Origin: Photobacterium rosenbergii
GTDB taxonomy: Bacteria > Pseudomonadota > Gammaproteobacteria > Enterobacterales > Vibrionaceae
Direction of reading: 5' to 3'
DNA: 64,000 bases
NCBI RefSeq assembly: GCF_003026455.1
Contig: NZ_PYMB01000002.1
Location: 406,856-470,855 of the forward strand
Part shown: positions 37,875 through 47,235 of the stretch, one piece after another
How positions within the stretch are numbered: position 1 is the stretch's first letter
Layout of the letters: every line of letters starts with the position of its first letter
Notes under the pieces: generated by a model
Databases searched by the model: none
What the model was told of the DNA's origin: nothing
What the model saw: only the letters and a program-made list of their open reading frames with translations
Position numbers and translations under genes: made by a program

Positions 37875-38255
37875 GTGAATAGCTATCAGCAATTGATAAA
37901 TAGGGCAAAAGCCAGCATTGGCATTATCGGCTTTGTAGTCGTGTTTTGCTTTGCTTCTACGTTGCAACTCAGGTTGGATGCTTCCGGTTTGCCTGCGAGC
38001 ACCGTGCCTGAATGGCAGCGTACTTCTTCAACCCCGATGGATAGCGGCAGTGAAACAGGTGTCTGCAGTCTGGGTGAAAAGCTTATTCGCTATCAGGTTT
38101 TCTCTAGTGAAGGGGCTGATCCACCGCTTATTCTGTTTACCCATTTTGATCTAGAGTGGTTGCCAGCACCCGTCACTTATTTTTACCGCTATTTTGAAGA
38201 GTATATTTTTTTCAAGACGCGGCTTCATTTGCGGCATTGCTGTTTTCTGGAATAA
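37875..38255 (+). CDS. Uncharacterised membrane-anchored protein upstream of the DsbA-like gene
   Basis: This putative 126-residue protein starts with GTG at 37875. It has one N-terminal hydrophobic helix (IGIIGFVVVFCFASTLQLRL, about residues 16-35) and a short, probably periplasmic domain with cysteines in GVCSLGE and RHCCFLE. I do not recognise a family. No strong ribosome binding site is visible, so the start is unsure. It lies 47 bases before the thiol-disulfide protein gene, and the cysteines could make it a partner of it, which is speculation. Confidence 0.5.
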   Translation: MNSYQQLINRAKASIGIIGFVVVFCFASTLQLRLDASGLPASTVPEWQRTSSTPMDSGSETGVCSLGEKLIRYQVFSSEGADPPLILFTHFDLEWLPAPVTYFYRYFEEYIFFKTRLHLRHCCFLE

Positions 38256-38302
38256 AGCGTTAATGACTTTTAATTGTTAACGTATTTAATCTAGGAAAAA
38301 AC

Positions 38303-39055
38303 ATGAAAAAATCTATTATTCTGCCGCTAGTAGCAGCTGTGACATTCTCTTATTCGTCTATTAGCTTCGCTGGGTCTTTAAACCAAAACCAGCAAGAGAA
38401 GTTGGAGAAGATCGAAGCGGTCTTAGTTGAAAACCCGGACCTGATTGATGGTTTGCTAACAAGCTTGAATCTTTACCTTGATCAGCAAAACCGCCAATCC
38501 GAAATGATGGCTAAATATCAGGACTGGATTTACAACAACCCGCAGCATACGACAATCGGCAAGGCCGATGCAGCACTGACCATCGTCAACGTCACGGACT
38601 ATAACTGCCCATATTGTAAGAAGTTAGATCCGGTCCTCGAGCAGTTAGTTGAGGAAATGCCAAATGATATTCGGGTTGTAAATATCTACGTTCCCCTAAA
38701 ACAGCAGGATGTGAAGGGACTGGGAACGAGTTCAGCTGAATTCGCATTAAACGTATGGCAGCAGAATAGAGGTGCTTACGAGCAAGTGCATCAGTTGTTG
38801 GTAAAACGCCCACAAATGCATGATAAGAACTCTTTAAACCGTATTGCTAAGCATACCGGTACTGAGGGGAGCTTAACGCGTCAAGACGAGACCCGGGCAA
38901 TGATAGATAAGAACTATCAGATGTTTAGCGAATTAGGTTTGCGAGGTACGCCGGCCATGATCATGGGTACGGAAATCATCCCGGGTTATATGTCTATTGA
39001 GCAGCTTCGGCCAATAGTCAAAGCGCAGATTGCAAAGCAGCAAAGCAAAAGTTAA
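38303..39055 (+). CDS. Periplasmic DsbA/ScsC-like thiol-disulfide protein
   Basis: This 250-residue protein has a signal peptide (MKKSIILPLVAAVTFSYSSISFA), an N-terminal helical region with NPDLIDGLLTSLNLYLDQQ resembling ScsC/Com1-type trimerisation regions, and a DsbA-fold domain. The active site is CPYC in VTDYNCPYCKKLDP (about residue 105), and the cis-proline loop is RGTPAM. It should form, break or isomerise disulfides in the periplasm. AGGAAAAA precedes the ATG. A strong terminator follows. Confidence 0.88.
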   Translation: MKKSIILPLVAAVTFSYSSISFAGSLNQNQQEKLEKIEAVLVENPDLIDGLLTSLNLYLDQQNRQSEMMAKYQDWIYNNPQHTTIGKADAALTIVNVTDYNCPYCKKLDPVLEQLVEEMPNDIRVVNIYVPLKQQDVKGLGTSSAEFALNVWQQNRGAYEQVHQLLVKRPQMHDKNSLNRIAKHTGTEGSLTRQDETRAMIDKNYQMFSELGLRGTPAMIMGTEIIPGYMSIEQLRPIVKAQIAKQQSKS

Positions 39056-39078
39056 TACTTTTTATTTTGCTTGATATT

Positions 39079-39102
39079 AAGGCGGGTAAATCCCGCCTTT
39101 TT
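39079..39102 (+). terminator. Rho-independent terminator after the DsbA-like gene
   Basis: AAGGCGGG pairs with CCCGCCTT around 5 nt, followed by TTT. Confidence 0.9.
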
Positions 39103-39274
39103 CACCTCTTCAACGTACGTATCCCATTTCAATTCCAGATATCCTAGACTCAGCTATTTGCTACTTTAGTCCCAAAATAAGGATATTCATTTCTTCTATT
39201 GATACTTCTGAATCATTATTAATGTTGAATAAATCCCTCAAAAACAACAATGATTAAGGAGAGAGGTATGTACC

Positions 39275-40798
39275 GTGGCTAGCTCAATATATGAAACGGA
39301 ACAGGCGGCAAAATTCCTGTATCGAGCCACCTTCGGTCCTAAACTCGGAGATGTTGAAAGTTTTTTAAATATGGGGCAAGAGGCCTGGCTCAATGACCAA
39401 TTTACCCGAAACTGGCGTTTGCATCGTCCTTTGACGGAGCAATACGCAAAGGCCAGCAACGACAACATCAACGAAAATGCCCGCTTGAGTGCGTGGTGGA
39501 ACCGCAGTCTAACGGCAGGCGACCAACTAAGGCAGCGGGTGGCCTATGCATTAAGCCAGATTTTCGTGGTTTCAAGGAGCGGGGGACCAAACTCTGAAGC
39601 CATGGCCGAATACTATGATGTATTGATTAAACATGCTTTTGGCAACTTCCGCGATCTCCTCGAAGCCGTCACGCTAAGCCCGGCGATGGGGAAATTTTTG
39701 ACTTTGGAAGGTAGCCGCAAGGCCGATGCCGAGAAAAATACCTTCCCGGATGAAAACTACGCCCGGGAGGTAATGCAGTTATTCAGCCTAGGTTTGTGGC
39801 AGTTGCAAAATAACGGTATGCCAAAGCTTGATAGCCAGGGTAATAAAGAACCGACCTACACCCAGCAGGATGTAGAAGAGTTGGCAAGGGTACTGACAGG
39901 TTGGCGGCGAGATACCTACTTCAAGCCGATGTATGCCGATCACCGTCGCCATGACTTTGGCGAAAAGCGGGTGTTGGGGCAAACTTTCCCAGAGGGCCAG
40001 TCGCCAGAGCAAGATTTATCGCAAGCACTCGATCTGTTATTCAATCATCGCAATACTCCAATGTTTATCTCTGTGTTGCTGATAAAAAGGCTGACTATCA
40101 GCAATCCTCGCCGTTCTTATGTCCAGCGGGTGGCGGATGTGTTCAAAAATAACGGCAAAGGTGTTCGTGGTGACATGGCTGCAGTAATAAGAGCTATCTT
40201 GCTTGATCAGGATATCCTCGACGGAAAAGCAATGGCGGATCATCAAAACCATGGCTCCAATGGCCGTAATTTCGGAAAAGTCAAAGAACCCGTCATCGCA
40301 ATGGCGAACCTATGCCGTGCTTTTAACGTCAAGAGCAACGATCCAAACCGCTGGTGGGACTTCCCAGGCACCCAGAGTAACTTTGGCCAGGCACCACTTC
40401 GAGCCCCTAGCGTATTCAACTTCTATGAACCTGATTATGCACCCAAAGGGGAAATCACGGATAAGCAATTGTCTGCCCCTGAATTTGCCATTCTTTCGAT
40501 GGACAGTATGCGCCGTATCTCAAACCGGATGTGGACCCTGATACTGTCCCATGACAGCACCAAACAAAAGCATTGGTCTTGGAATCGCTCACAGTTCGAG
40601 AATCGGGTGAACAAGCCTGACGAATATATAGCATTACTCAATGAGCGTTTATTTGCCGGATTGATGTCGGCTGAGCTAGCCGGTTTTGTTCGCCAAATGT
40701 TGGATGAAATGAGTGCAGCCAATCGTAGTGAGGATCGAAAGATTAACGATACGCTGTTTGCCGTTCAATGTTCGCCAGAATTTCGCTGTCAGGAGTAA
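39275..40798 (+). CDS. DUF1800 protein, copy 1
   Basis: This 507-residue protein of the DUF1800 family has no settled function. The N-terminal block AAKFLYRATFGPKLGDVE, the central TFPDENYAREVMQLFSLGLWQL and the end CSPEFRCQE are repeated almost word for word in copy 2 at 42419. Start is GTG at 39275, after GAGAGG. No signal peptide is visible, yet the partner gene 3 bases downstream (DUF1501) has a Tat signal. DUF1800-DUF1501 gene pairs are found in many bacteria, and an exported complex carried out by the partner's Tat signal is possible. Confidence 0.9.
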   Translation: MASSIYETEQAAKFLYRATFGPKLGDVESFLNMGQEAWLNDQFTRNWRLHRPLTEQYAKASNDNINENARLSAWWNRSLTAGDQLRQRVAYALSQIFVVSRSGGPNSEAMAEYYDVLIKHAFGNFRDLLEAVTLSPAMGKFLTLEGSRKADAEKNTFPDENYAREVMQLFSLGLWQLQNNGMPKLDSQGNKEPTYTQQDVEELARVLTGWRRDTYFKPMYADHRRHDFGEKRVLGQTFPEGQSPEQDLSQALDLLFNHRNTPMFISVLLIKRLTISNPRRSYVQRVADVFKNNGKGVRGDMAAVIRAILLDQDILDGKAMADHQNHGSNGRNFGKVKEPVIAMANLCRAFNVKSNDPNRWWDFPGTQSNFGQAPLRAPSVFNFYEPDYAPKGEITDKQLSAPEFAILSMDSMRRISNRMWTLILSHDSTKQKHWSWNRSQFENRVNKPDEYIALLNERLFAGLMSAELAGFVRQMLDEMSAANRSEDRKINDTLFAVQCSPEFRCQE

Positions 40799-40801
40799 AT
40801 C

Positions 40802-42112
40802 ATGAAATTATCACGTCGACACTTCCTGAAAAGCTCGGTAGCTCTTAGTGCGACCTCGGTTGCGCCATCTCTGACAGGCTTGAATATGGCCCGTGCCTCT
40901 GAAGAAGATTACAAAGCGTTGGTTTGTGTCTTCCTGTTTGGCGGCAACGATGCTTACAACATGGTAATCCCCACCACTGACAGTGCCTATCAGGCATACT
41001 GGCAAGCAAGGCCCAATTTGGCCATTGACCAAAAAGAGTTGGTTCCCCTCAACATTGCCACAGGTAACGGTATTCAACTGGGGTTGCATCCGGCAATGGA
41101 AAGTTTGAAATCTGCTTTTGACGAAGGCAGTGCTACTGCCATTGTTAATTCAGGGCAGTTAGTTGAGCCGATTATAGGCGCGGGTAGCTCAAACGCCAGG
41201 GTTCCTGACTTCTTGATGGCGCATAACCTGCAGCAAACTATGTGGCAGTCTGGTGCAGAGAATATGAATGACAAACTGGGTTGGGCCGGTCGCATGGTTG
41301 AGGAGATGAACCTGTCTGGCAGTTTATCGCCCCTGATGTCGTTGAACGGCGAGCAGAAATGGCTTCGTAATAACTATGTTGAGCCTTTAGTGATGACCAG
41401 TGATGGGGCCGGTAACTATAACGGCATGAACAACAGCGATCGTGTAGGCGCAATGATGCGCCATTTCGAGGAGAAGTTTGCCAATCTGTATGCGGATAAC
41501 TACTCGACGACTATGGCAAATCGCTACTACGAAAATGATGCATTGGATGAGGCCTTGGCTACTGTTGGGGATCTGGATGGCTTCCCACAAACCAAACTGG
41601 GCAATATGCTTCACACCACGGCCAAGTTGATCAAGGTCAGGAGTGCCCCGGAACTCAAGCATAATCGTCAGATCTTTTTTGTCGGTTTGGGTGGATTTGA
41701 TACCCATAAAGATCAAGCAGAAGCGCATGCGGGATTGCTAGGCCAAGTATCTGATGCGTTGGCAGCCTTTTATATCGAGATGAAACGGCAAGGACTATCG
41801 GACAAAGTCACTGCGTTTACCATGTCTGATTTTGGTCGCCGAATCATGGCTAATGAGTCGGGGACTGATCACGGTTGGGCGGGACACCAATTGGTCGTAG
41901 GCGGCGCAGTCAAAGGAGGCAAAGCCTATGGCAACTGGCCAGATCTAACGCCGGGTAGTGAATATGACTATAACAATGGTCGCTTGATCCCTGAGATCGC
42001 AGCCGATCAAGTCAATGCAACATTGGCAAATTGGTTTGGTTATCAAGGGGATCTGGAAAAGCTATTCCCGTCATTAAAGACATTCCCACAAAATACGTTA
42101 GATTTTCTTTAA
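40802..42112 (+). CDS. DUF1501 protein with Tat signal, copy 1
   Basis: This 436-residue protein of the sulfatase-like DUF1501 family begins MKLSRRHFLKSSVALSATSV, a twin-arginine signal for export of a folded protein. Seen motifs are LVCVFLFGGNDAYNMVIP, GLGGFDTHKDQ, FTMSDFGRR and DHGWAGHQLVVGGAVKGG; the D and H residues could bind metal as in alkaline-phosphatase-like enzymes. The substrate is unknown. It follows the DUF1800 gene after 3 bases and ends at a terminator. Confidence 0.9.
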   Translation: MKLSRRHFLKSSVALSATSVAPSLTGLNMARASEEDYKALVCVFLFGGNDAYNMVIPTTDSAYQAYWQARPNLAIDQKELVPLNIATGNGIQLGLHPAMESLKSAFDEGSATAIVNSGQLVEPIIGAGSSNARVPDFLMAHNLQQTMWQSGAENMNDKLGWAGRMVEEMNLSGSLSPLMSLNGEQKWLRNNYVEPLVMTSDGAGNYNGMNNSDRVGAMMRHFEEKFANLYADNYSTTMANRYYENDALDEALATVGDLDGFPQTKLGNMLHTTAKLIKVRSAPELKHNRQIFFVGLGGFDTHKDQAEAHAGLLGQVSDALAAFYIEMKRQGLSDKVTAFTMSDFGRRIMANESGTDHGWAGHQLVVGGAVKGGKAYGNWPDLTPGSEYDYNNGRLIPEIAADQVNATLANWFGYQGDLEKLFPSLKTFPQNTLDFL

Positions 42113-42137
42113 GCTAGAGAGCCTTTGTGGGAGAGAA

Positions 42138-42166
42138 AAAGAGCCAGCATGACGCTGGTTCTTTTC
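42138..42166 (+). terminator. Terminator after DUF1501 copy 1
   Basis: AAGAGCCAGC pairs with GCTGGTTCTT (one G-T pair) around 5 nt, followed by TTC. It separates the two DUF1800-DUF1501 units. Confidence 0.82.
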
Positions 42167-42245
42167 GTATGTCACCGTCATACTACAAGCGAAATATAGT
42201 CTCCTTGTTATTCTCTTTTATCATCGCATTTTCAAGAAAGTGTTA

Positions 42246-42380
42246 ATTTCTTAAACGGCTAAATGTAAGAATTTTTTATTTGTTACTCTGTTTCCATTCT
42301 TCATTCAGATATAAATGAATTGACGGAAAATAAACATTTGCTGTTATCACCCTTTTTATTATTTAGCCGCTTAAAGAAAT
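42246..42380. repeat. Long-range inverted repeat upstream of DUF1800 copy 2
   Basis: The left arm at 42246-42264 (ATTTCTTAAACGGCTAAAT) and right arm at 42361-42380 (ATTTAGCCGCTTAAAGAAAT) are complementary apart from one mismatch and a one-base gap, with 96 AT-rich bases between. The right arm ends 38 bases before the GTG start at 42419. It may be a leader RNA structure or a paired operator. No coding sequence is visible in the gap 42167-42418. Confidence 0.6.
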
Positions 42381-42418
42381 AGGCGTAAAGACGCTGGTTA
42401 AATCAATAAGGAAGAGCA

Positions 42419-43966
42419 GTGGTAACATCAATTAATGATCCGGTTCAGGCGGCAAAGTTCCTGTATCGGTCGACGTTTGGCCCTAAGAATGGCGATGTCG
42501 AAAAGCTTCTTGATTTCGATGGTGGAATAGAGGGTTGGTTTGAAGACCAGTTTTCACGTCAAAATATGCATTTGAACCTCGCTCGAAAAGTGGCGGAGGA
42601 TACTGGGGAGCCACTCAACGAAAGTGCACGCATGAGTGCCTGGTGGCAGCGTTCTATCGCCGGAGGCGATCAGCTTCGTCAACGGGTCGCCTTCGCCCTT
42701 AGTCAGATATTTGTGGTGTCGAATAATGGTGGCCCCGGTGGGGAAGGGCTGGCTTCGTATTACGATGTATTGGTAAGAAATGCATTCTCGCGTTTTGATG
42801 AAATATTAAAGGCAGTGACCTTGCACCCTGCGATGGGGCAATTTTTGACCCTTGACGGAAGCCGGGCCCATAATGAGCAAAATAATACGTTTCCGGATGA
42901 AAACTATGCCCGTGAAGTGATGCAGTTATTTTCTATTGGGTTATGGCAATTAAATATCAATGGCCAGCCTAAATTAGATAATCAAGGCAAGCCGATCCCT
43001 ACTTATTCCCAACAAGATGTTGAAGAGCTCTCTCGGGTATTGACTGGTTGGCGCAAAGACAAGGACGCCGATGGTAGTAACAGCAACACCAAGTCCATGA
43101 TAAATAATCCAGATTGGCATGATGATGGAGCAAAGTCAGTATTAGGTTCTGACTTTGTTGCCGGTCAAAGTGCAGCAGATGATCTGGATCAGGCCATTTC
43201 GCTTTTGTACCAACAACCCAATACGCCGGTATTTATCTCAAGGCTGTTAATTCAGCGCTTAACCATCAGTAACCCGCGCCGCGACTATATCGAACGGGTC
43301 GCTCGGGTCTTTATTGATGATGGTGAAGGTGTGCGCGGCAACATGAAGGCGGTGATTAAAGCCATTCTTCTTGATGAAGATTTGCTTGAAGGCCGTGCAA
43401 TGGCCGATCACCAGAATTTTGGCTCTAACCCGCGTAACTTCGGTAAGGTTAAAGAGCCAGTCATTGCAATGACCAACTTTTGCCGGGCATTGAACGTGAA
43501 GAGTAATGACTCTCGCCGTTGGTGGGATTTCCCAGGGCTGCAAAATAACTTCGGTCAAGCACCATTGCAGGCCCCGAGCGTATTTAATTTTTATGAGCCT
43601 GATTACGCCCCGAAAGGCGAGATTGCCAATAAAGAGCTTACCGCGCCGGAATTCAACATTCACACGATGGATTCCATGCGTCGCATCTCTAACAAAATGT
43701 GGGATTTAATTCTATCTCATCGGTACACGGGTGAAAGGCAGTGGACGTGGGATCGCACTCCGCTAGAAAACCGGGTCGAAAAGCCTGAAGAATATATGGC
43801 ATGGATCAACGAGCGGATCTTCTTTGGGTTGATGTCTGATGATTTACACCACTACCTAGAAAACCTGCTTATCGAGATGACAGCTGACAATATTGGCACC
43901 GATAGAAGAACGTTCGCCACGCTGTTTGCTATTCAATGTTCCCCTGATTTTCGTTGCCAAGAGTAG
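42419..43966 (+). CDS. DUF1800 protein, copy 2
   Basis: This 515-residue DUF1800 protein is clearly a paralogue of the one at 39275 over its full length. Shared blocks include QAAKFLYRSTFGPKNGDVEK, TFPDENYAREVMQLFSIGLW, VKEPVIAMTNFCRALNVKSN and the end CSPDFRCQE. The GTG start at 42419 follows AAGGAAGA. Like copy 1 it lacks a signal peptide and is followed, 12 bases on, by a Tat-exported DUF1501 partner. Confidence 0.9.
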   Translation: MVTSINDPVQAAKFLYRSTFGPKNGDVEKLLDFDGGIEGWFEDQFSRQNMHLNLARKVAEDTGEPLNESARMSAWWQRSIAGGDQLRQRVAFALSQIFVVSNNGGPGGEGLASYYDVLVRNAFSRFDEILKAVTLHPAMGQFLTLDGSRAHNEQNNTFPDENYAREVMQLFSIGLWQLNINGQPKLDNQGKPIPTYSQQDVEELSRVLTGWRKDKDADGSNSNTKSMINNPDWHDDGAKSVLGSDFVAGQSAADDLDQAISLLYQQPNTPVFISRLLIQRLTISNPRRDYIERVARVFIDDGEGVRGNMKAVIKAILLDEDLLEGRAMADHQNFGSNPRNFGKVKEPVIAMTNFCRALNVKSNDSRRWWDFPGLQNNFGQAPLQAPSVFNFYEPDYAPKGEIANKELTAPEFNIHTMDSMRRISNKMWDLILSHRYTGERQWTWDRTPLENRVEKPEEYMAWINERIFFGLMSDDLHHYLENLLIEMTADNIGTDRRTFATLFAIQCSPDFRCQE

Positions 43967-43978
43967 GAGTTACCCAAG

Positions 43979-45292
43979 ATGAAAATGTCACGACGCCACT
44001 TTCTAAAAAGCTCTACTGCACTTGGTGCTTTATCGGCTGTACCGGGCTTGTCTGTCAGTAAGCAAGCGGTAGCTGGAGAGGAAGGGTTTAAAGCTCTGGT
44101 CTGTATCTTTCTGTTTGGCGGCAACGATGCCTACAACATGGTGGTACCGGTAGATGAGCATTACCAAACGTATAGGGATGCAAGACCGACCTTGGCGGTT
44201 GAAAAGCATGAACTGGTAGATATTGGTATTAGCTCCGAAACTGGAGGCAACCGGCCACAGGTAAGGCTGGGACTGCACCCAGCCATGGAAAGCCTGCAGG
44301 ATATCTATCGCGATAACAACGCCACCGTTATTGTTAACTCTGGTCAGCTTATCGGGCCGATTATCGGAGAAGATAATCCGCACTCTGTCCCTGACTTTTT
44401 GATGGCGCATAACCTCCAGCAACAAATGTGGCAGTCCGGCGCTCTTAACATGGAAGATAAACTCGGTTGGGCGGGGCGCATGGTTGAAAGCGTTTATATG
44501 TCCCATGACCTATCCCCAATGATGTCGTTGAATGGTGAGCAGAAATGGCTACGCAATGACGTTTATGAGCAAATGGTGATGACCGGTGGTGGTCCCGGTA
44601 AATACAATGGATTGGATCAGGGGGAGCGTTTGGATGCGATGAAGTATCACTTCAATCGCCAGTTCAATAACCTGTTCAAAGATAACTATACCGACGTAAT
44701 GTCGAGCCGATACTTGCAAAATGAAGAGTTGGCTGGGCTGCTGGGAGAGGAAGACGATGATACGGTTCGCTCGTCATTGGGTGAGCAGCTTCACACCACA
44801 GCTAAGCTGATTGAAAAGCATGCTGAAATGGGTCACCACCGGCAAATTTATTTTGTAGGTTTGGGAGGTTTTGACACCCACCACAACCAAAAGAATGCCC
44901 ATCATGCACTATTGGAGCAACTTTCTGATGCGATGGCCGACTTCTACCAAGAGTTAAAAGGCATCAACATGCTGGATAACGTGACGACCTTTACCATGTC
45001 TGACTTTGGTCGCCGCCTTATGGCAAATAATACTGGCACCGACCATGGTTGGGCAGGGCATCAGTTGGTAATGGGCGGCGCAGTTAATGGCGGTAAGGCT
45101 TATGGTAAGTGGCCTGATTTAACACCGGGCAGCGAATATGACTACAACAATGGCCGTTTGATCCCGGAGATCGCCGCCGATCAGGTTAATGCTTCATTGG
45201 CTGAATGGTTTGGGTTTAACGGTGACTTTGATAGTTTATTTCCGTCCCTTGAACCATTTAGCCAAAAAACGATTCCTTTCTTGTCTAAGTAG
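43979..45292 (+). CDS. DUF1501 protein with Tat signal, copy 2
   Basis: This 437-residue protein is the paralogue of the one at 40802. It begins MKMSRRHFLKSSTALGALSA (twin-arginine signal) and has VCIFLFGGNDAYNMVVP, VGLGGFDTHHNQ, FTMSDFGRRL and TDHGWAGHQLVMGGAVNGG. The C-terminal part is nearly identical to copy 1 (PGSEYDYNNGRLIPEIAADQ). TAGGAG lies upstream of the ATG at 43979. Confidence 0.9.
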   Translation: MKMSRRHFLKSSTALGALSAVPGLSVSKQAVAGEEGFKALVCIFLFGGNDAYNMVVPVDEHYQTYRDARPTLAVEKHELVDIGISSETGGNRPQVRLGLHPAMESLQDIYRDNNATVIVNSGQLIGPIIGEDNPHSVPDFLMAHNLQQQMWQSGALNMEDKLGWAGRMVESVYMSHDLSPMMSLNGEQKWLRNDVYEQMVMTGGGPGKYNGLDQGERLDAMKYHFNRQFNNLFKDNYTDVMSSRYLQNEELAGLLGEEDDDTVRSSLGEQLHTTAKLIEKHAEMGHHRQIYFVGLGGFDTHHNQKNAHHALLEQLSDAMADFYQELKGINMLDNVTTFTMSDFGRRLMANNTGTDHGWAGHQLVMGGAVNGGKAYGKWPDLTPGSEYDYNNGRLIPEIAADQVNASLAEWFGFNGDFDSLFPSLEPFSQKTIPFLSK

Positions 45293-45322
45293 GTATTTGG
45301 CAAACTATCAAAGCAATGTACA

Positions 45323-45346
45323 TGTCGCTCCTAATTAGGAGCGACA
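45323..45346. terminator. Perfect palindrome between convergent genes
   Basis: TGTCGCTCC and GGAGCGACA form a perfect 24-base palindrome with TAATTA at the tip, 30 bases after DUF1501 copy 2 and 26 before the end of the convergent gene at 45372. A T-run is missing on both strands, so it may be a weak bidirectional terminator. Confidence 0.65.
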
Positions 45347-45371
45347 ACTTACCCCAAGAAAGAAATTAAGT

Positions 45372-45650
45372 TTAATTGAAAAGCTTTATCGCAAAATGGA
45401 TCTCGGTCTTCTGCTCGCATTCCATGATATTTTGATACGTGCACATATTATTACCATTGTCTAATTTAGAAGGGGCCCGATAGGTTTGGGTTTTCTCCCA
45501 ATTAACGTGAGGCTGTAAGGCGTAAAGAATCTCGATGGTGGTTACTTGCCTCAGCAGCGCCTGATCGGCGACATCATTGAAGTTTAAGCCAATAGAGTAG
45601 GCTTTGAAGGAAGATAGGAAAAGAAAGATAAATACGTAAAATCTAGACAT
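45372..45650 (-). CDS. Small putative secreted protein, unknown
   Basis: This 92-residue product has a clear signal peptide (MSRFYVFIFLFLSSFKAYS) and a mature part of about 73 residues with two cysteines, in MCTYQN and MECEQK, likely joined in the periplasm. I recognise no family. The ATG at 45650 has AAGGAAG eight bases upstream; the frame is open to 45803 but the signal peptide fixes the start here. It is convergent with the DUF1501 gene and divergent from the lipoprotein gene at 45987. Confidence 0.65.
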   Translation of the reverse strand: MSRFYVFIFLFLSSFKAYSIGLNFNDVADQALLRQVTTIEILYALQPHVNWEKTQTYRAPSKLDNGNNMCTYQNIMECEQKTEIHFAIKLFN

Positions 45651-45986
45651 ATTGGTGGCTTCCTTATGCATTGTTGGGTAGCAATACAATTCATTGGGTG
45701 TCTCAGCAGCAATATTATTTCCATACTGTCCATTGTAATGACCACTGAGCTGACTTGGCGCACTTATGGTGCATATAGATTGATACCTGCAAACGTACAT
45801 CACATATCAAAGATATTGTCCCCCAAAGTAAAATGATACTTATGAAAAATAGAGACCAACAGATATTTAAGGTCAATTTTTAACTTATCTTTATAAACCG
45901 GTTTTAAAGGTTCTGTAAGAAATACGTCATTAAACTGAATTAGTATCTTTTATCGATTTTTACTATCAAATAGATTTAGGGCTGAG
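45651..45986. other. Divergent intergenic region
   Basis: These 336 AT-rich bases lie between two divergent exported-protein genes and must hold both promoters. AAACCGGTTT (45895-45904) is a perfect palindrome and a possible regulator site. CCCCCAAAGTAAAATG (45830-45845) recurs with one change at 60307-60322. No gene is visible. Confidence 0.45.
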
Positions 45987-47126
45987 ATGAAAAAAGCGGT
46001 ATTGGCGTTCGTTGTTGCAGGTCTTTTGGCTGGATGTAGCAGCAATAGTAGTGAGAGTAATATAACCCTTGGTGAAAAAGGCAAAGAAGAATATCTCCGC
46101 TTTAATGCAGGCGAAGTACATTGGGTAAGTGTTGGGGATCTTATGCCGACGCAAAAGACGATAGGCCAATTACAGAATGGCTATAAGCTTGGTCGCTGGC
46201 AGTTTGAGGAAAAGAAACTTTTCGAAGAATTTTGTGAAACCTACGGCCTTCGTGATTCCGTAGAATTCTTTGATGAGAACAGTGACTTTAACGACCCTGA
46301 CAGTTTCGTCTGTAAAGACCCTCGTGAATCTGACGGTGAAATATCTCAAGACCAAAACGGCGTAGAACGCATTATGGGGTGGGTTAACACGGTTATCGTA
46401 GGACCGGATGGTGCCCTTTACCTAACGGACGGCCACCATACTTTCAGCCGTTTTCATGATATGGAAGGTGGCGGAAAAGACACCCGAATATTGGTTCGGG
46501 TAGATGAAAATTTCGCCTTCAATGCTGATAACACCCGCTCCGATATGGCAACGTTTTGGCAGAAGATGCAAGAAACCAAAAATGTCTATTTGTTCGATAA
46601 CGGTAATGCGATTGAGCCAAGCGAGCTACCACAAGACCTAGGGTATGCGAGTGCTACAAATCCAAATGGCCTCATCAACGATGATTACCGTGCGCTTGTT
46701 TACTATACCCGTGATATTGGTTGGCACAAAGGCAGTGCGGAGTCTATCCCATTCCTTGAATATTATTGGGCGGAAGAACTGCGCGATGTTATTCAAGTCT
46801 CTGACGCCGATACTATTGAAGAATATGTACAGGTAGTACTTGATGCCTCACGCTATATGGTCAGCCTGTCAGACGACTATGTGTTGGGGGGTAGCGGCAA
46901 AACAACCGCTGAGCTAGGACAGTTGCCGGAACTAGGGTTGAACGACACACAAAGCATCATCGAAGACACTATTTGTGAGTGGGATAAAGACGATGCCAAG
47001 GCAGGGAAATTAAAACTCGGTAAACTGGGTTGGGCGTTCTATCAAAACGGCACTGATATCGAGGACTTCCCATACCCTTGTAATACTTTGAGTGATTACG
47101 AGAACCGCTACGACTTATCCCGATAA
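45987..47126 (+). CDS. Lipoprotein with ParB-like nuclease-fold domain
   Basis: This 379-residue protein starts with a lipoprotein signal (MKKAVLAFVVAGLLAGCSSN, lipidated Cys at 17). The following region, WVSVGDLMPTQKTIG and later VGPDGALYLTDGHHTFSRF, matches the ParB-like putative nuclease domain (ParBc_2, PF08857) as I know it. In this family the DGHH motif is typical; whether it binds DNA, CTP or something else in the periplasm is open. Two cysteine pairs (FCETYG, FVCKDP; DTICEW, YPCNTL) may form disulfides. It is a single gene with its own terminator. Confidence 0.78.
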   Translation: MKKAVLAFVVAGLLAGCSSNSSESNITLGEKGKEEYLRFNAGEVHWVSVGDLMPTQKTIGQLQNGYKLGRWQFEEKKLFEEFCETYGLRDSVEFFDENSDFNDPDSFVCKDPRESDGEISQDQNGVERIMGWVNTVIVGPDGALYLTDGHHTFSRFHDMEGGGKDTRILVRVDENFAFNADNTRSDMATFWQKMQETKNVYLFDNGNAIEPSELPQDLGYASATNPNGLINDDYRALVYYTRDIGWHKGSAESIPFLEYYWAEELRDVIQVSDADTIEEYVQVVLDASRYMVSLSDDYVLGGSGKTTAELGQLPELGLNDTQSIIEDTICEWDKDDAKAGKLKLGKLGWAFYQNGTDIEDFPYPCNTLSDYENRYDLSR

Positions 47127-47131
47127 CGTTA

Positions 47132-47168
47132 AAGTGCCACAATGGTGATGATTGTGGCACTTAGCTTT
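47132..47168 (+). terminator. Terminator after the ParB-like lipoprotein gene
   Basis: A 12-bp stem, AAGTGCCACAAT with ATTGTGGCACTT, encloses 7 nt, with AGCTTTTT after it. Confidence 0.88.
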
Positions 47169-47235
47169 TTCTCTTCGCCATGGTTTTGTTATGCTTGAAA
47201 ATACCTGTCTTACCGTCCATGGATAAGGGTTCTCA

